DNA of 64,000 bases, from assembly GCF_014203325.1 (NCBI RefSeq), contig NZ_JACHIV010000001.1, forward strand, positions 5,147,501-5,211,500, written 5' to 3'. Below the pieces are notes generated by a model. That model had not been told where the DNA came from. It saw only the letters and a list, made by a program, of their open reading frames with translations, and made no database searches. Position 1 is the first letter of the stretch. Every line of letters starts with the position of its first letter. Below are positions 1 to 8,302 of the stretch, one piece after another. Made by a program: the position numbers and the translations under genes. Source of the stretch: Saccharopolyspora gloriosae (GTDB lineage Bacteria > Actinomycetota > Actinomycetes > Mycobacteriales > Pseudonocardiaceae).

Positions 1-958
1 CGATGAGCAGCGGTCGCCTGCCGACCCGGTCGATGAGCAGCAGGGCGATCGCGGTGAACACCATGTTCGTGGCGCCGATGCCCACCGAGGACAGGATCGC
101 CGCTGAGTCGCCGAGCCCGGCCTGCTTGAGGATGGTGGGCGCGTAGTAGATGACGGCGTTGACGCCGACGAGCTGGTTGGTGGCGGCGACGGCGACGCCG
201 AGCAGCACGGCCGGGCGCAGCCGGGGCCGGAACAGGTCGCGGTAGGAGAACGCGTTCTCCTCGCGCATCGCCTCGCTGATCTCGACGAGTTCCGCTTCGG
301 CCTCGTCCGGGGTGCGGGTGCGCAGCAGCGCGGCGCGGGCCTGTTCGGTGCGACCGCGCGAGAGCAGCCACCGGGGGCTCTCGCTGAGGCCGAACAGCCC
401 GGCGAGCATCAGCAGCGACGGCACGGCGGCGAGCCCCAGCATCCACCGCCAGCCCCCGCTCTCGGCGAAGGCGTAGCCGACCAGGTAGGACACGAAGATC
501 CCGATGGTGATCATGAGCTGGTTCATGGACACCAGCCGGCCGCGCAGCGCGGGCGGCGCGATCTCGGCGATGTAGGTCGGCACGACCAGCGAGCTCGCCC
601 CGATGGCGACGCCGAGCACGACGCGCGCCACGATCAGCACGGCCACGTTCATCGCCAGTGCCGAGAGCAGCGCGCCGACGGTGAACACCACCGACACCAG
701 CAGCAGGGTCCGCTTGCGCCCGAGCCCGTCCACGACCCGTCCGCCGCCGACGGCACCGGCGATGGCGCCGAGCAGCAGCGAGGCCACCACGACCTGCTGC
801 ATCCCGTCGTCGAGCCCGAAGGCGGGCGCGATGTAGAGCAGCGCGGCGGAGATGACTCCGGTGTCGTAGCCGAACAGCAGCCCGCCGAGCGCGGCGATGG
901 TGGAGGCGCCGAGGACGGCGCCGCGTCCTCGCCCCGGGGTGGGTGGTGCGGAACTCAT
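1..958 (-). CDS. Sugar porter family MFS transporter (3' end cut by window edge)
   Basis: The product is a secondary transporter of the sugar porter family, a membrane protein importing a monosaccharide or polyol, probably with protons. Visible landmarks are GYDTGVISAAL in the first membrane segment, GRKRT in the loop after segment 2, the family block around PTYIAEIAPPALRGR, ESPRWLL before the central loop, QLVGVNAVIYYAP in segment 7 and DRVGRRPL. About 319 residues are present, against roughly 460 for the family, so the last helices lie beyond the left edge. The ATG at 958 is preceded by a GAGGAGG ribosome binding site. The substrate cannot be told from the sequence. Confidence 0.9.
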   Translation of the reverse strand, partial: MSSAPPTPGRGRGAVLGASTIAALGGLLFGYDTGVISAALLYIAPAFGLDDGMQQVVVASLLLGAIAGAVGGGRVVDGLGRKRTLLLVSVVFTVGALLSALAMNVAVLIVARVVLGVAIGASSLVVPTYIAEIAPPALRGRLVSMNQLMITIGIFVSYLVGYAFAESGGWRWMLGLAAVPSLLMLAGLFGLSESPRWLLSRGRTEQARAALLRTRTPDEAEAELVEISEAMREENAFSYRDLFRPRLRPAVLLGVAVAATNQLVGVNAVIYYAPTILKQAGLGDSAAILSSVGIGATNMVFTAIALLLIDRVGRRPLLI

Positions 959-1150
959 GGGCTGGGGGTCCTCCTCGACGTTTCCCGCGTGCGCGACGGC
1001 GTTCGGCCGACGAGACGCTAGAGGACTGCCGACGCCGTGACCAGCATTGCCACGGAATCGATGCACAGCAACCGATTGCCCGCCCGAAACGCCCGACTGA
1101 TCACCAAAGCCACGGCGAGCAAACCCGCCCGGTGGCCGAAACCCGCGCCT

Positions 1151-1251
1151 TCGCGGCGAAGCCGTGCCTTGGGCTGCGAAGCAAAGCCTGCATTGCGGCC
1201 GAAGGCCGTGCCTGTATGTGCGAAGCACATAGCCCACGTCACAAAGGTGAC
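1151..1251. repeat. Array of short hairpins, three with GCGAAGC loops
   Basis: Five small inverted repeats follow each other about every 20-25 bases. They are GCGAAGC-centred hairpins at 1156-1162, 1176-1182 and 1220-1226 (the last inside TATGTGCGAAGCACATA), CGGCCGAAGGCCG at 1196-1208, and GTCACAAAGGTGAC at 1238-1251. The d(GCGAAGC) heptamer is known from biophysical work as an unusually stable DNA mini-hairpin. Four units are trailed by GCC or TGCC, so the array looks like a degenerate tandem repeat whose stems vary while the loop is kept. Confidence 0.65.
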
Positions 1252-1263
1252 AACCCGCGGGTT

Positions 1264-1348
1264 CTCAGTGGCTTCCTCGCGAGGACGGCTTTTTCCCTCG
1301 TGGCGGAGCCACTTGGGAAAAAGATCCCGCAGCGAGGAAGACACTGAG
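1264..1348. repeat. Dispersed nested palindrome, copy 1 (full length)
   Basis: The outer arms are CTCAGTGGCTTCCTCGC at 1264-1280 and GCGAGGAAGACACTGAG at 1332-1348, pairing at 16 of 17 positions. They enclose an inner hairpin, CTTTTTCCC at 1289-1297 against GGGAAAAAG at 1315-1323, capped by GTGGC-GGA-GCCAC. The interior is nearly identical to the copy at 37532-37616. The element lies between the sugar porter and espG-like genes. Confidence 0.8.
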
Positions 1349-1379
1349 GTTCCGCCACCCGACCACCAAAGCAAAGAGA

Positions 1380-2183
1380 TCAGTCATCGACGGTATCGTC
1401 GACGAGTTCCCGCACGTAGTCGACGAGGCGGCGGTTGTCGCAGGGGGCGACGGTGCTCCACTGCCTGCCGTCGCCGCTGGCGCGCACGGAGTGCAGGTAG
1501 CGCCCGTCCGGGGTGTCGTGGAAGCCGACGACGCGGTCGGAGCGCAGCGGTTTCGCCGAGCGGGTCGGGGTGTGCTCGACGCCGAACTGCCCGCGCATGC
1601 CCATGCCTTCGGCCATCCGGGACAGCATCTCGGCGTCGTCGGGTTCCACGCCGAGTCCGCGGAGTTCGTCGGCGAACGCGCGCATGTCCTGCCCGGCGCG
1701 CGCGCCGGCGTCCATCAGCACGTCGTGCGGCACGCTCACCGGCCGCCCGCCGCCCGCCGGTCCGTCGCCCGCGACGGAGACGACGGCTTCGGGCAGCGAA
1801 CCGCCCCGCACCGGCGCGAGTTCGACGATGTCACCGTCCACGATGGTCACGAGCCCGGCGTTGCCGTTGGCGGATGCGAGCGCCCGGATGGAGCGGTCCG
1901 GCGCCCAGATCCGCAGGTCGACGGCGAGCTGCGGCCGGTCCAGCAGCACCAGCAGGTCGGCGAAGTCCTCGTCGAGCCGGTCCTTGCCGGGTTCGGCGAG
2001 TTGCCGCGCCCGCAGCTGCGACCACGCCTGCGCGACGATGTCGGCGCGCTCGGTGTGCGTGGCGCCCGGACTGGGCACGGTGAGCACGATGTGCCTGCGC
2101 TCGGTGAGCCCTTCCGATTCGCACGCCACGTCGAACTCCACCGTCGAGAGCACGATGGGTTCGGCGTCTGCTCCTGGACGCAC
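1380..2183 (-). CDS. ESX secretion-associated protein, EspG family
   Basis: This 267-residue soluble protein matches the EspG family, cytosolic chaperones that bind PE-PPE type substrates and keep them competent for type VII secretion. Supporting features are the N-terminal stretch VLSTVEFDVACESEGL, the central VDLRIWAPDRSIRALA strand region and the C-terminal GRYLHSVRASGDGRQWSTVAP block typical of actinomycete EspG. Its start lies two bases after the stop of the upstream PPE-like gene, so the two are co-translated. That arrangement fits a chaperone made with its client. No ESX ATPase or membrane component lies in the window. Confidence 0.85.
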   Translation of the reverse strand: MRPGADAEPIVLSTVEFDVACESEGLTERRHIVLTVPSPGATHTERADIVAQAWSQLRARQLAEPGKDRLDEDFADLLVLLDRPQLAVDLRIWAPDRSIRALASANGNAGLVTIVDGDIVELAPVRGGSLPEAVVSVAGDGPAGGGRPVSVPHDVLMDAGARAGQDMRAFADELRGLGVEPDDAEMLSRMAEGMGMRGQFGVEHTPTRSAKPLRSDRVVGFHDTPDGRYLHSVRASGDGRQWSTVAPCDNRRLVDYVRELVDDTVDD

Positions 2184-2185
2184 CG

Positions 2186-3445
2186 TCAGCCCTTCTTCGG
2201 TTCGTCGTCGTCACCGGGCTCGCGGTCCGCGCCGAACACCGGCGGGGCCACGAGGCGGTTGTCGTCGAACGGCGTTTCCTCTTCGTAGTACTTGTTCTCG
2301 TGCTCGCTGTCCTCGCCGGAGCCGCCCTGCCCGCGGGTGGCGGCGGGGCCCATCGCGGAGCCGGGAGCGGGTTTGCTGGTGGCGGAACCGCTCGCGGTGC
2401 GCCCGGCCGTGGTGTCGCCCGGACCGCCGCCGATTCCGGAGGAGCCGCCGCGCAACGACCCGGCCTTGCCCTTGTCCGCGCCCGCGGAACCACCGCGCAC
2501 GCTGCCTTCGGGAGTGCCGGCCTTGCCGCCGAGCAGCTTGCTCGCGGCGACCGCGCCGATCCCCGCGACGGCGGCGCCGCCCGCGCCGATGCCGAGGACG
2601 CCGCCGAGCCCGATGCCGCCCTGCTTCGGGTCGTCGTGCGGGTTGGTGTCCGGGTCGCCGCCGGTCCCGCGACCGGGCTCCTGCCTGCTGCCGCTGCGCC
2701 CACCGCTGACCGGGGTGTCGCCGCCTCCGCCGGAGCCACCGGCACGACCGCCGGTACCGCCGCCGATGGCACCGATCCCGCCGACGCCACCGGCGTATCC
2801 GGCAGCGCCACCCGCACCGCCGCCGGGCGAGGCGAACGCGCCGATCCCGGAACCCGCGCCCCCACCGGGCGCCGCGGCCTGCGCGGTGACGGCGGCGGGC
2901 TGCATCTCCGGCATGGGCTGGAAGCTCTCGGCCTGCGTGACCGTGGTGTCCCGGTACGAGTTGAGGGCCTGCTGCGCGACCTGCTTGCGGCCGTCGATCT
3001 TCTTGGCCTCTTCGTCGTAGTCGCTGGTGTAGCCGAAGACGCCGGCGCCCTTCTCGAAGATGTTCTCGGACTCGTTGTTCTGCATCTCGTTCTGGTTCGG
3101 CAGCGTGTTCTTCGCCGACTCGAACCCGCGCCCCTGCGCTTCCACGCTGGTCGCCGAGGTCGCCAACGGGTCCTGCGACTGCTGCATCACCGCGGATTGC
3201 TTGGCGGTGGCCTCCTGCGCGATGGCCCCGGCGTTGCCGGTCCACTCGATCTGCAGCTTGCCGAGCTCGGTGCGCAGGGTGTCGTCGAGCTCAGTGACGA
3301 TCTGCGCGCACTGCTGCAGCGCGGTCGCGGCCTGGTCCATCGACTCCGTGCCGCGCCCGTCCTTGATCTTGCCGATCCAGTCCAGCAGCTCCGGGATGTC
3401 GAAGCCCTGGAACCGGAGGTTCCGGATCGGATTCAAATCCTCCAC
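2186..3445 (-). CDS. PPE-like type VII secretion substrate with glycine-rich tail
   Basis: This 419-residue protein has a helical N-terminal domain (about residues 1-185) and a low-complexity Gly/Ala/Ser/Pro-rich tail. The helical part carries LLDWIGKIKDG, a WTGNAG turn resembling the WxG of WXG100 proteins, and a predicted coiled second helix. It resembles the PPE-like substrates encoded next to espG in Pseudonocardiaceae. It is probably exported through an ESX system with the neighbouring EspG as chaperone. The tail (about 190-370) is rich in GG repeats, and the C-terminal 45 residues are acidic. The identity of the partner protein is unknown; the small helical protein two genes upstream is a candidate. 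Confidence 0.75.
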   Translation of the reverse strand: MEDLNPIRNLRFQGFDIPELLDWIGKIKDGRGTESMDQAATALQQCAQIVTELDDTLRTELGKLQIEWTGNAGAIAQEATAKQSAVMQQSQDPLATSATSVEAQGRGFESAKNTLPNQNEMQNNESENIFEKGAGVFGYTSDYDEEAKKIDGRKQVAQQALNSYRDTTVTQAESFQPMPEMQPAAVTAQAAAPGGGAGSGIGAFASPGGGAGGAAGYAGGVGGIGAIGGGTGGRAGGSGGGGDTPVSGGRSGSRQEPGRGTGGDPDTNPHDDPKQGGIGLGGVLGIGAGGAAVAGIGAVAASKLLGGKAGTPEGSVRGGSAGADKGKAGSLRGGSSGIGGGPGDTTAGRTASGSATSKPAPGSAMGPAATRGQGGSGEDSEHENKYYEEETPFDDNRLVAPPVFGADREPGDDDEPKKG

Positions 3446-3464
3446 GCCAGCCCCCTCAGCTCGT

Positions 3465-4070
3465 TCAGCCCTGCGCCTGCAGGTTGGTCACCGCGAACTC
3501 CGCCGCCTGCTTGGCCTTCGCGCACATGTCCTGGTTCGGGACGGATCCCGCAATGGTCGGCGTGTAGAACACCTCGAGGGTCTGCCCGTCGGCGACGTCG
3601 ACGTCCACTCGGCACCCCATTCCCTCGAGCCCAGCACCGTTCTGACCTTGCTCTGCCGGAAAACCTTGCACGGTGTACGTCGCTGCCGTTTCGGGAAACG
3701 GGTCCCCGGAACGTTCGACGGCTTGCGCGAGATCCATTGGCAAAGCCTGGACCTGAACGCCGACATCAGGATTCGCGCCAGGAAGGCTCAACCATCCGCA
3801 CCCGACGTCCTGCCCGGTCAGCGGACTGGACCGGCCTACACCGACGGCTGCTTGCTGTTCGGGGGACAGCAACGTGCAGAGCTCCGCGCTCTGCTTACCG
3901 GCGAGCGCCAGTTCCCGAGGCCGTTGGGGAGCAGGCTGCGGCGCAGGTGACATCGAGCCCGAGGGCGGCTGATCCGATCCCTCGCCACCGTTCAACGCAC
4001 ATCCAGTACCGAGCAACCCGACCATCGAGAGCACGGCGGCACAGCGGCTCACACTTGAAAGCACTTGCAC
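3465..4070 (-). CDS. DUF3558 family lipoprotein
   Basis: This 201-residue secreted lipoprotein has a hydrophobic signal segment (about residues 8-23) ending in the lipobox LGTGC, so Cys24 should be lipidated. A Pro/Ser-rich linker follows. The folded part contains CTLLSPEQQAAVGV and a later CGWLSLPG block, typical of DUF3558, a family frequently encoded beside ESX genes in actinomycetes. The biochemical role of the family is not established. It sits between the small WXG100-like gene and the PPE-like gene in the same direction, and is probably anchored on the outer face of the cytoplasmic membrane. Confidence 0.85.
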   Translation of the reverse strand: MQVLSSVSRCAAVLSMVGLLGTGCALNGGEGSDQPPSGSMSPAPQPAPQRPRELALAGKQSAELCTLLSPEQQAAVGVGRSSPLTGQDVGCGWLSLPGANPDVGVQVQALPMDLAQAVERSGDPFPETAATYTVQGFPAEQGQNGAGLEGMGCRVDVDVADGQTLEVFYTPTIAGSVPNQDMCAKAKQAAEFAVTNLQAQG

Positions 4071-4076
4071 GTCTCC

Positions 4077-4442
4077 CTAGAACCGGGCTTCGCTCGACTT
4101 GAACGAGGCCTCGATCTCCTCGTCGGTGAAGCCGTACGCCTTCGCGGCTTCTTCCAGCTGGTTCGCCAGCTCCTCAACGCTCTCGACGTATGAATGCAAG
4201 CGTTCGAAGTGCGATTCAGGGCCCACCAGCAAGTTGCGGTTCCAGACGGCTGCGGCAGTGGTGCTGATCTCGTCGCGCGCCGACGCTTGCACCATCAGTT
4301 TCGTGCGGAGGTTCTGCAGCTTGAACTTCGCGTCCTCGGCCGCCTCCCCGATCACCCGGCGTGCTGCCAGGACGTTCTCCGGCGTGACGGTGATGGTCTG
4401 GCCCGGCCCGCCCGGAGCGGGGGGCGGTGCTGGTGCGGTCAT
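4077..4442 (-). CDS. Small helical WXG100/PE-like protein
   Basis: This 121-residue protein has a Pro/Gly-rich N-terminus and two predicted long helices (about 25-65 and 75-118). There is no signal peptide. The size, helical hairpin layout and place at the head of the lipoprotein, PPE-like and EspG string suggest a type VII secretion substrate acting as partner of the PPE-like protein. A clear WxG turn is missing; the nearest equivalent is around AAAVWNRNLL. The tail FTDEEIEASF recalls the acidic or aromatic C-terminal secretion signals of these substrates, but this is inference. Confidence 0.65.
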   Translation of the reverse strand: MTAPAPPPAPGGPGQTITVTPENVLAARRVIGEAAEDAKFKLQNLRTKLMVQASARDEISTTAAAVWNRNLLVGPESHFERLHSYVESVEELANQLEEAAKAYGFTDEEIEASFKSSEARF

Positions 4443-4646
4443 CGCGGGGAACCCCCAAGTCGCGGCTGCTGATCACCAGTGCGACGCAGACAGTAGCAGC
4501 GCCGGTTCCACCCCCGACCGAACTTCCGCGAACTTCACACGGACCGCACAGCCGCCACCCGATCGGTCCTCCTCGACCGACCATGGTCCGACTCAGGGAG
4601 GTCAGCAGCTGCGGAACCGCCGAAGTTCACGCCGCGCCGCGGTTGG

Positions 4647-5723
4647 TCAACGTTGACACGAGGCTCTGTTGCCCCCGAACCCTTTTGGACCAGCCCACCT
4701 ATGATGCCAAGTCATTTGGCGTATCACGTGAAAGTCGTCCTCATCGACGTTCTCCGGCGTCCCCAAGGCATCGACTTGTTCCTTCATCGGCGGGCGAGTC
4801 ACGTTGGTATAGATCCGAACGTGGGCGATCCCGCACGGAAAGGCTTGGTTGCTGCCCCACGCTTGGCGCAGACCGGCGTTCACCAGCACGTCCCAGGAAT
4901 CCGCGAACAGGTCCAGGCGGATCTTTCGAAGCGCCTCGAACAGGTTGTCCTCCTCAGCGCTGTACTGGCCGAACGGGCCGGTGCGCCGCAGGTGCACGCC
5001 GCCCCTGTCACGGCGGCCCCACTCCGCCAAAGTCCTCACCCGCTCCTTGTTCTCTCTCGGCACACGCCCGCGCACGTAGATCTCTTCCGCGTGCGGAAGT
5101 ACTTCGTTCCGCTGCTGCTCGGTGGGCACGCAGGCCGGTACGTATCCACCAGCCTCCGCAGGCTTCACCGCAACGTTCCGGATCGCGTCACGGTCAGCTT
5201 TCGTCCGCCTCTTGCCATGGCGCATCGACTCGATGACGTGCCAATACTCTTCCCTGTCACCGGATCCCGTCTCCGCACCGACTTCCCAGTTCTTTCGTAA
5301 AGTCCACTGCAACCTCGGGCTGTATTCGTAGTCGAGCTCTGCAGACGCGGTCACGTCCAATGCGTCGACCGGATCCGCGTCCGGCGGCTCGCCGTACTCC
5401 CGAAATATCCGGACCTGGTCGACCGCACACGGATGCTCCTCGGTAGGCCCCCAAGCGGTGATCAAGGAAGCGTTCACGAGAACGGACCAGCCCCAGCCGT
5501 CGTCGTGGAGGTCGGCGCGCAACACCATCAGCGCAGAGAACACGTCGGCGCCGGGCGAGCTGACCGTCTTCGTCGGGAGTTCCAATTCGACATGCACGCC
5601 GGTTCCGAGGCGCACCCAGGTCAACCGGGCCTTCTGGAACACCAAAGTCCCAGCATCGGTCGGGGCGGGTCCGTAGACCTGAACCTCGCGGACGTGCCGC
5701 TGAGCAGGCTCGGGCTGTGCCAT
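4647..5723 (-). CDS. Protein of unknown function with two copies of an unrecognised domain
   Basis: I do not recognise this family. About 358 residues are encoded from the ATG at 5723. An upstream in-frame ATG at 5795 is possible, but the added residues look non-coding, and neither start has a strong ribosome site. The protein is an internal duplication: a block with SVLVNASLITAWG, then HPCAVDQVRIF, in the N-terminal half recurs as DVLVNAGLRQAWG, then FPCGIAHVRIY, in the C-terminal half. The neighbouring gene at 5827-6363 carries one more copy. There are no membrane segments or signal peptide. Its place after a type VII secretion effector-like gene raises the possibility of an immunity or accessory role, unproven. 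Confidence 0.7.
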   Translation of the reverse strand: MAQPEPAQRHVREVQVYGPAPTDAGTLVFQKARLTWVRLGTGVHVELELPTKTVSSPGADVFSALMVLRADLHDDGWGWSVLVNASLITAWGPTEEHPCAVDQVRIFREYGEPPDADPVDALDVTASAELDYEYSPRLQWTLRKNWEVGAETGSGDREEYWHVIESMRHGKRRTKADRDAIRNVAVKPAEAGGYVPACVPTEQQRNEVLPHAEEIYVRGRVPRENKERVRTLAEWGRRDRGGVHLRRTGPFGQYSAEEDNLFEALRKIRLDLFADSWDVLVNAGLRQAWGSNQAFPCGIAHVRIYTNVTRPPMKEQVDALGTPENVDEDDFHVIRQMTWHHRWAGPKGFGGNRASCQR

Positions 5724-5826
5724 CACGTTCGTTCTGTTCCTCTCCGAACACGCCTGCCCACCACCTGCGCGATACTGGGTCCGGGCATCCGACATCTAGG
5801 CGTGCCGTGTTGCTCGGCTGCGGGAC

Positions 5827-6363
5827 TCAAGACTTCCGAGCCTGGAACGCCCTTCGTTCCCGGTCGTACTCGGTCCAGCTCCATTCGCCCGGCCCCACTC
5901 GCCCGGCCCACTCCTTGCGCCAGAGCAGCTGCTCGTCCACAGAACCCCCTCCGATCTCACCCAGGTCGTCGGGTAACGCCAGCGCGTGCAGCGAATACGG
6001 CTCCGGCGGACGGCCGAACGCCGGATAGATGCGGACTTGGTCGATGTGGCACGGGTACCGGCGGGTGGAGCCCCACGCATTGCGACGGGAAGCGTTGACC
6101 AAGACATTCCAACCGTGCTGCTGCAGGTCCGAACGCATCCCGAGCATGGTGGAGAAGACATCGCGCCCAACACTGGCCATGTCGCCCACAGGTAGGACGA
6201 TGTCCACAAGCACCTCGCCGTCCGTGGTGGGGAACCACGTGATCTGGGCCGATTGGAGTGCCCACTGCTTCGGGTCCTGCGGTGAGGGTCCGTACACGGG
6301 AACCTCGCACGACTGCGACGGCCCGTTCTGGATCGGCTCGCTTTGATCGCTCACAGCTCTCAT
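5827..6363 (-). CDS. Protein of unknown function, single copy of the same unrecognised domain
   Basis: This 178-residue soluble protein is related to the next gene downstream. The shared signature is NVLVNASRRNAWG followed by YPCHIDQVRIY, and both start their domain with a VYGPSP or VYGPAP motif. Its ATG overlaps the stop of the preceding effector-like gene in an ATGA arrangement, so it is translationally coupled to it. Such tight coupling after a polymorphic-toxin-like gene is typical of immunity proteins, but the toxin part cannot be identified, so the role stays open. Confidence 0.7.
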   Translation of the reverse strand: MRAVSDQSEPIQNGPSQSCEVPVYGPSPQDPKQWALQSAQITWFPTTDGEVLVDIVLPVGDMASVGRDVFSTMLGMRSDLQQHGWNVLVNASRRNAWGSTRRYPCHIDQVRIYPAFGRPPEPYSLHALALPDDLGEIGGGSVDEQLLWRKEWAGRVGPGEWSWTEYDRERRAFQARKS

Positions 6364-7745
6364 CTCAATCTTGCTTCCAGATCGCGGATCTGCTTGCGTA
6401 TTTCAACGATGTCCTCTCGGTGCTTCGCCAAATCTTGCGGCCGATGCTGCTCCAGTTCGGTCTGGTAATCGCGCGCCTCCTCATTCGCCTTGTAGAGACG
6501 CTGCAAGTTCTCCTCAGCAGCCGCCCGCCAGGACGCCGACGGCGGTTCCGCTGCACGAGGCGGTTCCGACTCGGGGGTGCTCGGCCCGTCACCCGGGTTC
6601 ATCGGGTCGAGCACGTCTTCGTCCATCCAGTCGGGACGGCCCCTGGGGAAGTAGTCCTCGTCCGGGGAGTTGCGTTCGACGGGTTCCGGTTCCGGTTCGG
6701 GTTCGGGGGCCGGGCGGTTCTCGTTCAACCGCGGGCCGTGCTCGTCGTAGCCGTAGGGCGGGTCGAAGTGGCTGCGCTTCTCCACCGGCGGCGCCCCGTC
6801 GAACGGGCTGCCCGAGGGTGCTTCCGGGGCGAGTTTGCCGACTCTGCCCACTTTGCCGCCGAGTCCGGCCGCTTTCGCGCCCGCGCCCGCGCCGCCGCCG
6901 GCGACGGTGGTGCCGATGTTGGTGGCGGCTTTGCCGAGGGCGGCGGCGGGGTCCTTCTTCCACTCGTCGAGGGAGCCGATGGTCTGGCCCCAGCCCTCCT
7001 TCGTGGTGACCATGTGCACGATTCCGGCGCCCGCCGAGAATCCGGCGGAGATCGTGGCCGCCGGGTCCGTCATCAGGTGCAGGGGTTTCGCGGCCATCCC
7101 GAGCACGCCCATGCCCATCTCGCCGACCGCGCCGAGCGCTCCGCCGGTGAAGCTCTTGTACGCCTCGAAGTAGGTGCCGCCGGTCGCGCGGGCCATGTCC
7201 GCGAGACGTTCCAGCACGGACGGGTCGGGGGCGCTCTCGGCGGCCTGCTTCAGGGCGGTGCGGGTGGCGGCGCTCGCCGAGCGGAGTTCGCTGCGCGCCT
7301 GGTCGAGGATCGCCTGCGCTTCGGCCGTCTTGGCCGCGCCGGGGTCTTGGAAGGGCGCGACCCGATCTTCGGGACCGGCCGCTTTCACCTGCGCCGCATG
7401 GGCTTTCTCCGCGCGGGCGCTGTCCTGCTCGCCCTGGCGGTGCAGTTCGATCGCGCGGGCCGCCTTGTCCTGCGCGGAGCGCAGCGCGTTGCCGTGGTCG
7501 GTGAGCGCCGACGCCGCCTTGCCGAACGCGGCGGCGGCGACGTCCCAGCGCTGCTGCTCGTCGCGCACCGTTTTGCGGTAGGCGTCGGCGGCCGGGCCGG
7601 TCCAGGCGTGTTCGGAGTCGATGCGCCGCACCGCGCCGAGCCCGTCGGCGATGCGGCGGAGCGTGTCGGCCTTGTCCCCGGTTCCCGCGACGTCGCCGGG
7701 CACGAGTTCGGTGGGGTCGTCGGTGTCGCCCAGTTGCGCCGCCAT
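6360..7745 (-). CDS. Large type VII secretion substrate-like protein (polymorphic toxin architecture, no toxin domain seen)
   Basis: This 461-residue protein has an N-terminal helical WXG-like region (about 10-125, with HAWTGPAADAYRKTVRDEQ) like that of putative type VII-secreted toxins. A Gly/Ala-rich hydrophobic stretch (about 195-310) follows, then a Pro/Glu-rich linker with EPEPEPEPV, and a C-terminal coiled coil (about 415-461). Where polymorphic toxins carry a catalytic domain, only the acidic linker and coiled coil are present. The ATG at 7745 overlaps the upstream stop as TGATG, which decides the start; a TTG just before it is less likely. It is coupled to the unknown-domain genes downstream. 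Confidence 0.75.
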   Translation of the reverse strand: MAAQLGDTDDPTELVPGDVAGTGDKADTLRRIADGLGAVRRIDSEHAWTGPAADAYRKTVRDEQQRWDVAAAAFGKAASALTDHGNALRSAQDKAARAIELHRQGEQDSARAEKAHAAQVKAAGPEDRVAPFQDPGAAKTAEAQAILDQARSELRSASAATRTALKQAAESAPDPSVLERLADMARATGGTYFEAYKSFTGGALGAVGEMGMGVLGMAAKPLHLMTDPAATISAGFSAGAGIVHMVTTKEGWGQTIGSLDEWKKDPAAALGKAATNIGTTVAGGGAGAGAKAAGLGGKVGRVGKLAPEAPSGSPFDGAPPVEKRSHFDPPYGYDEHGPRLNENRPAPEPEPEPEPVERNSPDEDYFPRGRPDWMDEDVLDPMNPGDGPSTPESEPPRAAEPPSASWRAAAEENLQRLYKANEEARDYQTELEQHRPQDLAKHREDIVEIRKQIRDLEARLR

Positions 7746-8302
7746 CAACGATCATTCCACTCGCGCAGAGCGGGGTTCATGACCTCGGCGCCGGCCTGTC
7801 CCGCCGTCCACAGGTCGTCACCGACCTGGCCGAACGACTCGCCGACTTCGCCGAGCTCCTCGCCCCAGCCGCCGTAATCGGGCCTGGCGGCCTCGCCCAG
7901 TTCGCTCCAGCTCATGTCGCGGGCACCGGCGACCTTCTGCTGATCAGGTGAGGCGACGGTCATGTAGATCTCCTTGAACAGTCCCGAAACCTCGTCGTCC
8001 TGACCGCGGTACTCCCGCACGACTTCGGTGAGCTGGTCGGCCATTTCCTGCCCGGTGCGCAGCAGGCTGCCCAGGCCGTGCTCCCACTGGAGGCAGAACA
8101 TGGCGAGCGCGCCCCGCACCTCGGAATCCTCACCGAGGTCACCGGCGCTGAGCGCCAGGGCTTGCAATCCGGCGCCCGAACCCGCGTCAGCGACGTATCC
8201 GCCACCGGGGATCAGGTCGGACAGCGCCTGCACCGTCTGCTCGTGTCCCGCGATCACCGCGTCCAGCGCGGCCGGGTCGATCCCGAAGTTCCCCTCAGGC
8301 AT
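7745..8302 (-). CDS. WXG100-like helical protein of the type VII secretion neighbourhood
   Basis: This 185-residue protein is predicted to be mostly helical, with no signal peptide or membrane segment. Residues 8-120 resemble the helical hairpin of ESX substrates or their partners, with a central tryptophan in LQWEHGLGSLL and a long amphipathic helix through MADQLTEVVREYRGQ. The last 60 residues are Gly/Glu-rich. It lies between the SseB-like gene (8-base overlap) and the large effector-like gene (TGATG overlap), so all three should be made together. A role as chaperone or heterodimer partner of the large protein is inferred. Confidence 0.65.
   Translation of the reverse strand: MPEGNFGIDPAALDAVIAGHEQTVQALSDLIPGGGYVADAGSGAGLQALALSAGDLGEDSEVRGALAMFCLQWEHGLGSLLRTGQEMADQLTEVVREYRGQDDEVSGLFKEIYMTVASPDQQKVAGARDMSWSELGEAARPDYGGWGEELGEVGESFGQVGDDLWTAGQAGAEVMNPALREWNDR

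Larger units (their letters stand above)
959..1379. other. Intergenic region with mini-hairpin array and nested palindrome, no gene
   Basis: This 421-base gap holds no convincing gene. Open frames exist on both strands, but they run through palindromes and show no domain. The left end carries the promoter region of the sugar porter. From 1151 to 1251 there is a row of short hairpins, several with the GCGAAGC loop, followed by a full copy of the dispersed nested palindrome (1264-1348). Confidence 0.7.

Noticed and set aside
1018-1374. Overlapping open frames on both strands in the first intergenic region
   Set aside because: They run straight through the mini-hairpins and nested palindrome; the predicted proteins reflect the repeat and not a gene.
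2186-3445. PE_PGRS-type identity of the glycine-rich protein
   Set aside because: There is no PE domain with a Pro-Glu start, and the tail has scattered GG runs and not the ordered Gly-Gly-Ala/Asn repeats of PGRS proteins; a PPE-like secretion substrate fits better.
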